Assembly: GCA_001303545.1 (NCBI GenBank)
Contig: LJUA01000009.1
Coordinates: 1 to 28,889 of the forward strand
Reading direction: 5' to 3'
Source of the DNA: Dehalococcoidia bacterium SM23_28_2
GTDB taxonomy: Bacteria; Chloroflexota; Dehalococcoidia; SM23-28-2
DNA: 28,889 nucleotides
The notes beneath the pieces were generated by a model that had not been told where the DNA came from, searched no databases, and was given only the letters and a program-made list of their open reading frames with translations. Position 1 is the stretch's first letter. Each line of letters begins with the position of its first letter. Positions 1-6,000 of this stretch are shown here, in pieces. Made by a program: the position numbers and the translations under genes.

Positions 1-17
1 CGTTGTCCATCCCGCCA

Positions 18-41
18 CCCTGAGCGTAACGAAGGGCCCCC
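18..41. repeat. Short imperfect palindrome, dispersed-repeat type
   Basis: The segment carries CCCTGAGCG...CGAAGGG, an imperfect inverted repeat ending in a run of C. It resembles the CCTGAGC...GTCGAAGGG element found again, in the opposite orientation, near position 13046. I call it a member of the same loose family only by eye; two copies in one window do not prove a repeat family. Confidence 0.4.
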
Positions 42-99
42 CTTCACATAACACGCTATGCCCTAATGCCGATGCACCTCGCCGAGCGGAATACAAGAA

Positions 100-121
100 G
101 GCCCTCCGCCAGCGGAGGGCC
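100..121 (-). terminator. Rho-independent terminator of mrp
   Basis: A perfect 10-bp GC-rich inverted repeat (arms 100-109 and 112-121) with a 2-base apex lies 22 bases past the mrp stop. Read on the minus strand it is followed by CTTCTTGTATT, a moderately T-rich tail. The position directly after the stop codon fits termination of the regulator-mrp transcript. Confidence 0.75.
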
Positions 122-143
122 CCCATCTTCTAGCGAATCGTTT

Positions 144-1235
144 CTACTTGTTGGCTTCCTCCTCGGAAAAGCGCTGGACGCTGACACGAGCGGCGATATT
201 CTCGGCAATGCGCATGAACACCTGCGCCACCGGCGAGTCGGGGTCGCGCTCCACGATGGGCACGCCCTGATCGGTGCTGGTCTGCACCTGGGCGTCCAGA
301 GGGATCTCGCCCAGGAAGGCCAGCCCCAGCTTCTCCGCCGCCGCGCTGGCGCCGCCGTGCCCGAAAATGTCCGTTCGCTGGCCGCAGTGAGGGCAGAGGA
401 AGTAGCTCATGTTCTCGATGATCCCGAACACGGGCACGTTCAGCTTTCCGAACATCATCACCGCCTTGGTGGCGTCCTCCAGCGACACGCTCTGGGGAGT
501 GGTGACGATGGCCACACCGGCGATGAGCGCCTCCTGGGCCATACTCAAAGGAGCGTCGCTGGTGCCCGGCGGCAGGTCGACGACCAGATAGTCCAACTCG
601 CCGTCGGCGGCCCAATCGAGCTCGTGGAGAAGCTGCCGGATGCCGCTGCCGATCAGGGGGCCTCGCCAGATCAACGCTGCGCCCGGTTTTAGGAGGAAGC
701 CGATAGAGACCACGCTGACGCCGTAGCGCGTCACCGGCGCAAGGCCCGTCTCAGCCTGGTAACCATGCTCGATGCCGACCATGGTTGGGATGTTGGGGCC
801 GGTGAAGTCGGCGTCCAGCAGGCCCACGCGTGCCCCGTGCTTGGCGAGGGCGACGGCCAGGTTGAGGGCGACCGTGGACTTGCCCACGCCGCCCTTGTTG
901 CTGGCAACGGCGATTACGTTTCGCACTCCCTGTACCGGGCGCGGGCCGCTGGGGCGCGAGTGGGTTCGCACCTCGGCATCCATCTTCACATCCACGCTCT
1001 CAACGCCAGGGACGCTGCGGACGGCCTCCTCCGCCCTGCGCTGAAGCTCGTCGCGCAGGGGACAGGCGGGGGTGGTGAGCACGAACCTGAAAGCCACCTT
1101 GCCGCCGCTGATCTTCAGGTCGCGGATCATGCCCAGGCTCACGATGTCCCGACGCAGTTCGGGGTCCTCGACGGTGCTCAGGGCGGCCAGGATGGCCTTC
1201 TCACTCGGGCCCTGTTTGCCTTTTCCTTTTTTCAC
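144..1235 (-). CDS. mrp: Mrp/ApbC-family Fe-S cluster carrier ATPase
   Basis: This 363-residue protein belongs to the Mrp/NBP35/ApbC P-loop ATPases, cytoplasmic carriers that deliver [4Fe-4S] clusters to apo-enzymes. Residues about 12-88 form a MIP18 (DUF59) domain, and 104 onward the deviant-Walker ATPase domain with SNKGGVGKS at 112-120 and DLPPGTSD at about 220-227. A CPHC motif at 281-284 supplies the cysteines that bind the bridging cluster in this family. Length and order match bacterial MIP18-Mrp fusions. The start is GTG with GGAGG six bases upstream. It follows the SufR-like regulator by 23 bases on the same strand, so co-transcription is likely, and a hairpin terminator follows the stop. 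Confidence 0.95.
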   Translation of the reverse strand: MKKGKGKQGPSEKAILAALSTVEDPELRRDIVSLGMIRDLKISGGKVAFRFVLTTPACPLRDELQRRAEEAVRSVPGVESVDVKMDAEVRTHSRPSGPRPVQGVRNVIAVASNKGGVGKSTVALNLAVALAKHGARVGLLDADFTGPNIPTMVGIEHGYQAETGLAPVTRYGVSVVSIGFLLKPGAALIWRGPLIGSGIRQLLHELDWAADGELDYLVVDLPPGTSDAPLSMAQEALIAGVAIVTTPQSVSLEDATKAVMMFGKLNVPVFGIIENMSYFLCPHCGQRTDIFGHGGASAAAEKLGLAFLGEIPLDAQVQTSTDQGVPIVERDPDSPVAQVFMRIAENIAARVSVQRFSEEEANK

Positions 1236-1258
1236 CGATACCTCCTATTCGGACGCTC

Positions 1259-1918
1259 TCACTTTCGGCGAGGAAGAACCCCGGCCTCTACGATGAACCG
1301 GCAGCAGTCGTCACCACGGCTCTGACACTCGGCTGACCGCACCTCGCTGTCCAGCAATCGGCTGAACAGCTCCAGATGCCAGACGCAGACCTCATCCTGG
1401 CTCTCGGCCACCCTGCGATAGGGGCAATTGTAGGCCAGGATCTCGAAGCCCTGTTCCAGCTTGCGCCACTCGGCGAATCCGCTCTCTGCCTCCAGGATGT
1501 CGACCACCGCCGCCACTCGCTCCTCCAGGCTCTTGCCTTCCAGCCGCCGAGCGTACTGGCTGGCGATCCTGCGGGCCAGCTTGCGGAAAAGGAGGGCCTT
1601 CTTCTTGGCTGGGGAGAGGCCTTCGAGCTCGCTGCTGTCCAGCAAGGCCACCTCATCGATGAGCATCTCGGCCAGGCGGTCGTAGCACTTGGGGAACGTC
1701 TCCTCGGCCTTATCGGTGAGCGAGTACACGAAATGGGGGCGGCCGGTGGGACGGCGCGCCTCGCGGGCGACCACGAGGTTATCCCGCTCCAGGGTGGCCA
1801 GATGCTGGCGGACGGTCATCCGCGCCAGTTGCAGCGCGGAGGCTAGCTCGTCGACTGTACTGCCCGCGCTGCGCTTGAGCAGGGCGAGGATCTGGCTCTT
1901 GGTGCTCTGTAATGCCAT
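1259..1918 (-). CDS. SufR-like winged-helix regulator with Cys-rich C-terminus
   Basis: A 219-residue transcriptional regulator. Residues about 5-70 are an ArsR/DeoR-type winged helix (VDELASALQLARMTVRQHL recognition region and a PTGRPHFVYSLT wing). The C-terminal part has cysteines at 165, 178, 198, 205 and 206: a C-x12-C pair, then C-x6-CC. Cyanobacterial SufR, an Fe-S-sensing repressor of the suf operon, has C-x12-C followed by two further cysteines with similar overall spacing. Placement just upstream of mrp supports an Fe-S role (inference). The start chosen, ATG at 1918, has GGAG four bases upstream; an in-frame ATG at 1978 adds 20 residues, lacks a ribosome site, but lies just downstream of the predicted promoter and cannot be excluded. 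Confidence 0.85.
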   Translation of the reverse strand: MALQSTKSQILALLKRSAGSTVDELASALQLARMTVRQHLATLERDNLVVAREARRPTGRPHFVYSLTDKAEETFPKCYDRLAEMLIDEVALLDSSELEGLSPAKKKALLFRKLARRIASQYARRLEGKSLEERVAAVVDILEAESGFAEWRKLEQGFEILAYNCPYRRVAESQDEVCVWHLELFSRLLDSEVRSAECQSRGDDCCRFIVEAGVLPRRK

Positions 1919-2006
1919 CGTCTCCGCAGTTGGGGAATAACGACCGCCGGGAACTTTGCGGGCGTCTCCTGCGTTCATAGTATAGCGCAAGGTCGACTCT
2001 GTATCG

Positions 2007-2035
2007 ATATTAACAAAGGTGTGGCGGTTGCGCAA
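2007..2035 (-). promoter_or_regulatory. Sigma-70-type promoter for the regulator-mrp unit
   Basis: On the minus strand TTGCGC (2030-2035) and TAATAT (2007-2012) are separated by 17 bases, predicting a transcript start near 2000. The heptamer CTTGCGC occurs at the -35 and again about 45 bases downstream, just before the ATG at 1978; these could be operator half-sites, but that is speculative. Confidence 0.5.
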
Positions 2036-2062
2036 GTGAATACAGTAAATATGGCGATAAGC

Positions 2063-2091
2063 TTGACAGCGCGCCTCTTCTGGAGTACGAT
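2063..2091 (+). promoter_or_regulatory. Sigma-70-type promoter for the small zinc-ribbon gene
   Basis: A perfect TTGACA (2063-2068), 17-base spacer and TACGAT (2086-2091) face the plus-strand gene starting at 2164. The two divergent promoters of this intergenic region lie about 30 bases apart, so a regulator bound here could affect both. Confidence 0.6.
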
Positions 2092-2163
2092 CTACTGAAG
2101 GCCGTGTAACGTACATATGATGAGAGGCGTCTAATGATAGCGGGTTGGAAAGTGGAGACAAAG

Positions 2164-2466
2164 ATGAGAAGGGCTGCAGTCACTCAGCCTGAAGAGACGG
2201 TCAAAGACGAGAGTCGCTGTCGTCATCATTGGCTGATCGAGAGCCCTCAGGGCCCTACGAGCCTGGGGGTCTGCAAGCTGTGTGGTGCTCGCAAGGAGTT
2301 CCGCAACTCGGTGGCTGACTTGTTGTGGGAGTATGAACCGCTGTCCGAGCTGTCCCACGGCCAGTGGGGGAAGTCGCGCGATTTCCATGCCCCCACAGGG
2401 GCGGGAACGGATGATGATGGCTCCTCGGCGGGGATGGCAGCAGCAGGAGGCAGCCGTCTGGTGTAG
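2164..2466 (+). CDS. Small zinc-ribbon-like hypothetical protein
   Basis: A 100-residue protein of unknown function. Its core is C19-x-H-H-W followed by a GPTS turn and C37-x2-C40-G, so one Cys/His pair and one CxxC could bind a zinc ion. The C-terminal third is Gly/Ala/Asp-rich and probably disordered. I recall short proteins with an HHW...GPTS..GVC..CG core as common unnamed genes in Chloroflexota, which is memory and not a search result. The start at 2164 is preferred over ATG 2134 because GGAG lies seven bases before it. It has its own promoter and a strong terminator, so it is a single-gene transcript. Confidence 0.7.
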   Translation: MRRAAVTQPEETVKDESRCRHHWLIESPQGPTSLGVCKLCGARKEFRNSVADLLWEYEPLSELSHGQWGKSRDFHAPTGAGTDDDGSSAGMAAAGGSRLV

Positions 2467-2486
2467 GACGAGCGTGGCAGTGCTAA

Positions 2487-2522
2487 GGGGGCGCGCCCGA
2501 CATGGGTGCGCCCCCTCTTTTT
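2487..2522 (+). terminator. Rho-independent terminator of the zinc-ribbon gene
   Basis: An 8-bp all-GC stem (gggggcgc at 2487-2494 with gcgccccc at 2508-2515) is followed by TCTTTTT. It separates the zinc-ribbon gene from pyrD. Confidence 0.9.
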
Positions 2523-2551
2523 GTAGCCTCAGAGGAAGGCGCTGGTATAAT
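2521..2551 (+). promoter_or_regulatory. Probable pyrD promoter
   Basis: A perfect TATAAT at 2546-2551 lies 20 bases upstream of the pyrD start codon. The best -35 is TTGTAG at 2521-2526 with a long 19-base spacer, overlapping the T-run of the preceding terminator. The -10 is convincing, the -35 weak. Confidence 0.5.
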
Positions 2552-2571
2552 GACGCCAGCAGGAGGGAAGT

Positions 2572-3492
2572 GTGAACCTCTCCGTCGAGCTGGCGCCCAA
2601 GTGCAAGCGGGGGCTTCTTCTGGCCAACCCGGTGATGGCTGCCTCCGGCACGTTCGGCTATGGGCTGGAGATGGCCAAAGATCTGGACATCCAGCGCCTG
2701 GGGGCCATCGTCTGCAAGGGGACTACCCTCCGCCGACGTCGCGGTAATCCTCAGCCGCGGATGGTGGAGACCGCCGCGGGCATGCTCAACTCCATCGGCC
2801 TTCAGAACATGGGGGTGCAGGCGCTCGTTCGCGACATCGCTCCTATCTGGGCCACCTGGCGAGTGCCGGTCGTCGTGAACATAGCCGGCGAGAGCATCGA
2901 TGAATACGCTCGCCTGGCGCGCAGATTGGACGGCGTCGCCGGGGTCAGCGGCCTGGAGCTGAACATCAGCTGTCCGAACGTAGCCAGCGGTCTGGAGTTC
3001 GGCAGCGACCCGGAGATGGCTGGCGCTCTGACCGCCGCTGTGAGGCAGGAGACCACCCTTCCTGTCATCGTCAAGCTCACTCCAAACGTGCAAGATATCG
3101 TCGCCGTGGCCCGGGCCAGCGTGGAGGCCGGCGCCGATGCCCTCACTTTAATCAACACGTTCCCTGCTATGGCTATCGATGTGAAGAGCAGGCGGCCGGC
3201 CCTGGGTTGGACCTTCGGCGGCCTTTCCGGCCCGGCTCTCAAGCCCATCGCCCTGCGTTTGGTCTACCGGACGGCGGCGGCCGTGGAGGTTCCCATCATC
3301 GGCTGTGGAGGGATCATGACCGGCCTCGATGCTATCGAGTACATGATGGCGGGGGCCACTGCCGTTCAGGTGGGCACTGCTACCTTCCTCAACCCGCGAG
3401 CGACCCTCGATGTGCTGGAGGGCATTGAGAGGTTCATGGAGGAAGAAGGGGTGGACGATATCTCCCAGCTGGTCGGCGCTGCCAGGGTGTAA
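2572..3492 (+). CDS. pyrD: Dihydroorotate dehydrogenase, class 1 (1B-type catalytic subunit)
   Basis: The 306-residue FMN enzyme oxidises dihydroorotate to orotate in pyrimidine synthesis in the cytoplasm. Family motifs are clear: NPVMAASGTFGYG at 19-31, the substrate-binding NSIGLQN near 73-79, NISCPN at 131-136 with catalytic base C134, KLTPN, INTFPAMAID and the phosphate-binding GCGGI. A Cys base and these signatures fit class 1B, the NAD-linked type that normally pairs with the Fe-S/FAD subunit PyrK, which is not in this window. The start is GTG with AGGAGGG five bases upstream. The Flp-type pilin gene follows 42 bases later and may be read from the same transcript. Confidence 0.93.
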   Translation: MNLSVELAPKCKRGLLLANPVMAASGTFGYGLEMAKDLDIQRLGAIVCKGTTLRRRRGNPQPRMVETAAGMLNSIGLQNMGVQALVRDIAPIWATWRVPVVVNIAGESIDEYARLARRLDGVAGVSGLELNISCPNVASGLEFGSDPEMAGALTAAVRQETTLPVIVKLTPNVQDIVAVARASVEAGADALTLINTFPAMAIDVKSRRPALGWTFGGLSGPALKPIALRLVYRTAAAVEVPIIGCGGIMTGLDAIEYMMAGATAVQVGTATFLNPRATLDVLEGIERFMEEEGVDDISQLVGAARV

Positions 3493-3534
3493 CGAAGTCC
3501 CTTCTCGTCGCGTCTCACTTAACGGGTGACCCTG

Positions 3535-3723
3535 ATGAGTTATGAAAAGTTGCGCCGCTATGTTGCCTCTGTTCTGGCGCGGGCCAAGGGTGAAGGGGGC
3601 CAAGCCCTAGCCGAGTACGGCTTGGTGCTGACTCTGATCGCCCTGGTGGCGGTTGCTGCGCTGACCGCTATCGGCCTGGCCCTCACCGGCTACTACGAGG
3701 CTTTCGTCGCCGCCTTTCCCTAA
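3535..3723 (+). CDS. Flp/TadE-type prepilin (Flp family)
   Basis: A 62-residue type IVb prepilin. A short basic leader (1-22) ends in G22, followed by the prepilin-peptidase site G|QALAEYGL, with the conserved Glu at mature position +5 and Tyr at +6. A continuous hydrophobic helix follows at about 28-52. After cleavage such proteins polymerise into Flp/Tad pili used for adhesion. No tad secretion ATPase, secretin or prepilin peptidase is next to it. The start used is ATG with GGGTGA about five bases upstream; an in-frame GTG at 3526 is the alternative. It may be co-transcribed with pyrD. Confidence 0.85.
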   Translation: MSYEKLRRYVASVLARAKGEGGQALAEYGLVLTLIALVAVAALTAIGLALTGYYEAFVAAFP

Positions 3724-3788
3724 CGACAGCCTTTGTCCCTTCGCTCTACCCCAGTCTCAAGGGTGCTGCCGTCCGTGGTTGCTTGCCC

Positions 3789-3818
3789 TTGACCCCTTCA
3801 CAACCCTGGATGTACGCT
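3789..3818 (+). promoter_or_regulatory. Probable tRNA-Pro promoter
   Basis: TTGACC (3789-3794) and TACGCT (3813-3818) with an 18-base spacer lie so that transcription would begin at or just before the tRNA 5' end at 3828. The transcript could run on into the SDR gene. Confidence 0.5.
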
Positions 3819-3827
3819 GAGCCTGGT

Positions 3828-3905
3828 CGGGGTGTAGCTCAGCCAGGCTAGAGCGCGTGGTTTGGGACCACGAGGTCGGCGGTTCAAATCCGCCCACCCC
3901 GACCA
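3828..3905 (+). tRNA. tRNA-Pro (anticodon UGG)
   Basis: The cloverleaf folds completely by hand: acceptor CGGGGTG/CACCCCG, D arm, anticodon stem cgtgg/ccacg closing the loop tttggga (anticodon TGG, reading CCA), T arm ggcgg-TTCAAAT-ccgcc, discriminator A and an encoded CCA (3903-3905). The SDR start lies 25 bases downstream. Confidence 0.97.
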
Positions 3906-3929
3906 GACTGTGTTCAGTGTAGGAGGCAA

Positions 3930-4721
3930 ATGGTGGCCATGGGCAAGCTCGATGGGAAAGTAGCGATCGTCACCGGCGGCGCGTCGGGCATCGGCAGGCG
4001 GACCGCCGAGCTATTCGTCGAAGAGGGGGCCCAGGTCGTCATCGCTGACCTCAACGGCGAGGGCGTGGCAGCGATGGTCGCCCAGCTTGGCGACAAGTGC
4101 GCCGACGGCGTGCAATTGGACATCCGTGATGAAGAGGCCGTCAGCCGGATGGTGGACCAGGCATTTCGGCGCTTCGGTCGGTTGGACATCGCCTTCAACA
4201 ACGCTGGCCTTGGGGGCTTCTGGCCCATCCACCTGTACCCACTCGGAGACTGGGAGCAGATCGTCAGCGTCTGCCTCACCGGCACTTTCCTCTGCATCAA
4301 GCAGGAAGCGGCTCGCCTAATCGCCCAGGGGCAGGGCGGAAGCATTATCAACGTCGCTAGTGTCAACGGCATCCAGGCTGCGGAGGGCTTCGCCGCCTAC
4401 TGCTCGGCGAAAGCTGGGGTGATCATGCTCACGAAGGTGGCCGCGCTCGAACTGGGCCGGCACAGCATCCGGGTGAATGGCATCGGCCCGGGCGTCGTGC
4501 AGACGCCTCTCACGGACTTCTTCTTGAGCGTCCCCGGCGTCGAAGACGGATTCGTCCAGGAAGCGCCCATCGGCCGCATCGGCGAACCGGAGGACGTTGC
4601 TCGCCTCGCCCTCTATCTGGCGTCCGATGAATCCGCGTGGCTGACCGGCCAGACCCTCTTCATCGACGGCGGTCTCTCCCTCAAGAAGTATCCTGAGCTG
4701 TTCAGCTATTTCCACCTATAG
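3930..4721 (+). CDS. Short-chain dehydrogenase/reductase (SDR), NAD(P)-dependent
   Basis: A 263-residue classical SDR oxidoreductase, substrate unknown. The Rossmann motif TGGASGIG is at 15-22, an acidic residue (D40) ending beta-2 suggests NAD preference, NNAG is at 90-93, and the catalytic S144, Y157 and K161 are present. The usual C-terminal FIDGG is followed by a short extra tail. AGGAGG at 3921-3926 is three bases before ATG 3930 but six before an in-frame GTG at 3933, so initiation may use the latter. It begins 25 bases after tRNA-Pro and probably shares its transcript. Confidence 0.9.
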   Translation: MVAMGKLDGKVAIVTGGASGIGRRTAELFVEEGAQVVIADLNGEGVAAMVAQLGDKCADGVQLDIRDEEAVSRMVDQAFRRFGRLDIAFNNAGLGGFWPIHLYPLGDWEQIVSVCLTGTFLCIKQEAARLIAQGQGGSIINVASVNGIQAAEGFAAYCSAKAGVIMLTKVAALELGRHSIRVNGIGPGVVQTPLTDFFLSVPGVEDGFVQEAPIGRIGEPEDVARLALYLASDESAWLTGQTLFIDGGLSLKKYPELFSYFHL

Positions 4722-4740
4722 CCTGAGAAGCGAGCTCAGG
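4722..4740 (+). terminator. Weak hairpin after the SDR gene
   Basis: CCTGAG (4722-4727) pairs with CTCAGG (4735-4740) directly after the SDR stop. There is no T-run, so it may be a processing or attenuating hairpin only. Confidence 0.35.
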
Positions 4741-4764
4741 TCTGCGGGGAATTGACTCGTTCGC

Positions 4765-4794
4765 TTGCGGCCTTGCATCGGTTGATGCTATGCT
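4765..4794 (+). promoter_or_regulatory. Probable promoter of the TatA-type gene
   Basis: TTGCGG (4765-4770), an 18-base spacer and TATGCT (4789-4794) predict a start near 4801, giving a leader of about 23 bases that contains the GGAGG ribosome site. Confidence 0.5.
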
Positions 4795-4823
4795 GAGCGT
4801 GGAGGGAACGCAGGGAGGAAGCT

Positions 4824-5105
4824 ATGCCGTCCTTGATCTTTCAGACGTTAGGGCCCCTCGAGATAATCCTCATCGTGGTGGCCATTATTGTCGTCTTCGG
4901 GGTGGGCAAACTGGCCGACGTGGGAGGCGCCTTGGGGCGCTCCATCCGCGAAGAGCTAATCGAGAGCGTTTGCTTCTATAGGATAGCGAACAAGCCAGCC
5001 GTGCGCTGGCTTATTCTGTCCCTGCGGGTGCTTCTTCCTCGATGGTCACCGACAGGATCTCGTCGCCGGGGGGTGCTGTGCGGTCGCGGGGGTCTCTCGG
5101 CGTGA
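4824..5105 (+). CDS. TatA/E-type twin-arginine translocase subunit, abnormal C-terminus (possible frameshift)
   Basis: The first 45 or so of 93 residues look like a TatA/E pore subunit of the twin-arginine export system: a membrane helix LEIILIVVAIIVVFGVGK with the hinge FG at about 25-26, then an amphipathic segment (KLADVGGALGRSIREEL). After that the family pattern is lost, including the Phe-Lys region that normally continues the amphipathic helix. The frame then runs through a hairpin terminator at 4992-5012 and continues antisense to the cyclophilin gene to a stop at 5103. Both other frames stop earlier (4957-4959 and 4979-4981), which is what a one-base indel in a normal short tatA would produce. 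The start has GGAGG five bases upstream and a promoter. Confidence 0.65.
   Translation: MPSLIFQTLGPLEIILIVVAIIVVFGVGKLADVGGALGRSIREELIESVCFYRIANKPAVRWLILSLRVLLPRWSPTGSRRRGVLCGRGGLSA
4992..5012. terminator. Bidirectional terminator between the TatA-type and cyclophilin genes
   Basis: AAGCCAGC (4992-4999) and GCTGGCTT (5005-5012) form an 8-bp stem with a 5-base loop. It lies inside the overlong plus-strand TatA frame and overlaps the minus-strand stop codon of the cyclophilin gene. Tails are TATTCTG on the plus strand and GTTCGC on the minus strand, so neither is strongly T-rich. Confidence 0.65.
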
Positions 5106-5844
5106 GGGATTGGACGACATCCATGCCCTCAACCACCTGCCCGAATACCGTATTGTGGCCCTCTAGCTCGGGTAGGTCACGGAGGGCTATGAAGAACTGG
5201 CTACCGTTGGCCACCTGGTTCTGATCCTCGGCCATAGCCACCGTTCCGGCGACGTGCTCCTCGTCGTTCGCTTCCGTGGGCAGGGTGTAGCCAGGCCCAT
5301 CTTCCCCTATACAAGTGACAACGCCGCTCGCCCTGCACGCAGGGTCGCCGGCCTGGGCCGCCAGTTCAGGATCGACGTAGTGGAAGGTGAGGCCATCGTA
5401 GAAGCCATCGCGTGCCAGGAACACGAAGTTGTTCACCGTTTGTGGCGCCTCATCGTCAAACAGCTCCAGGCGGATGATCCCCCTCTCGGTCTCGATCTCA
5501 GCGAAGTACTGGTTATTGGTGTCGATGATCATCCCCGGCGGCTCGGCGTAGGTCTTCACCTGGTATGGCGTGGCTTCGGGAGAAGGTTCCTCGGCTTGTG
5601 CCGTCGCCGTCGCCGTGGGCGTGACGGTCGGTGCTGAACTGCTGCCGCCGCCTCCCATGGTGCCCGACATAACGGCACCCAGGCCTACGCTGCCGACGAT
5701 GCCCACGAGAGCGATGATGTAGAAGAGGCGAACGTTGAACAGCAGGGATACAGGGAAGGGAGGCTTAGCCCGCGCCTGGGAAGCCAGCGACTCTCGCCTC
5801 AGCTTCCCTCGCAGTCGCCCTCGGCGACGTCTTTCTCTGCCCAG
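5011..5844 (-). CDS. Membrane-anchored cyclophilin-type peptidyl-prolyl isomerase-like protein (probable CTG start)
   Basis: The C-terminal ~170 residues are a cyclophilin fold: an IETERGIIRLELF strand, APQTVNNFVFLAR, GSQFFIAL and the FGQVVEGMDVV region. The usual catalytic Arg in FHRV is Tyr here (FHYV) and a short Cys-bearing insert follows AGDP, so isomerase activity is doubtful. A Gly/Ser/Pro/Thr linker precedes the domain. The first standard start, GTG at 5706, would cut into a membrane helix (LFYIIALVGIVGSVGLGAV). The frame stays open upstream to 5850 and encodes an Arg-rich, then KPPFPVS segment and the whole helix; a CTG at 5844 has AAAGGAG nine bases before it. I use that start (277 residues); with 5706 it would be 231. 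Confidence 0.85.
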   Translation of the reverse strand: MGRERRRRGRLRGKLRRESLASQARAKPPFPVSLLFNVRLFYIIALVGIVGSVGLGAVMSGTMGGGGSSSAPTVTPTATATAQAEEPSPEATPYQVKTYAEPPGMIIDTNNQYFAEIETERGIIRLELFDDEAPQTVNNFVFLARDGFYDGLTFHYVDPELAAQAGDPACRASGVVTCIGEDGPGYTLPTEANDEEHVAGTVAMAEDQNQVANGSQFFIALRDLPELEGHNTVFGQVVEGMDVVQSLTPRDPRDRTAPPGDEILSVTIEEEAPAGTE

Positions 5845-5865
5845 AGCTGGTCACTCCTTTGTCGA

Positions 5866-5941
5866 TGGTACCCCCGGCGGGACTCGAACCCACGCACCCG
5901 GCTCCGGAGGCCGGTGCTCTATCCGACTGAGCTACGGGGGC
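5866..5941 (-). tRNA. tRNA-Arg (anticodon CCG)
   Basis: On the minus strand the acceptor GCCCCCG pairs with CGGGGGT (one G-U), the anticodon stem ccggc/gccgg closes the loop ctccgga (anticodon CCG, reading CGG), the T arm carries GGGTTCGAGTCCC, and the 3' end is A plus encoded CCA (5868-5866). The cyclophilin frame starts about 22 bases downstream on the same strand. Confidence 0.97.
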
Positions 5942-5949
5942 TCGCTTAA

Positions 5950-5978
5950 ATGATAGCCCGGTTGCCCCTCTCCGACAA
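5950..5978 (-). promoter_or_regulatory. Probable tRNA-Arg promoter
   Basis: On the minus strand TTGTCG (5973-5978), a 17-base spacer and TATCAT (5950-5955) place the transcript start just before the tRNA 5' end at 5941. It probably also drives the cyclophilin gene. Confidence 0.55.
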
Positions 5979-6000
5979 GTCTGCCCAGCGAAAGAGGGGC
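5964..6000 (-). terminator. Hairpin after the permease gene
   Basis: GCCCCTCT (5964-5971) and AGAGGGGC (5993-6000) form an 8-bp inverted repeat with a 21-base loop at the permease stop codon. There is no clear T-run and the loop is long, so termination is plausible but not certain. Confidence 0.45.
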
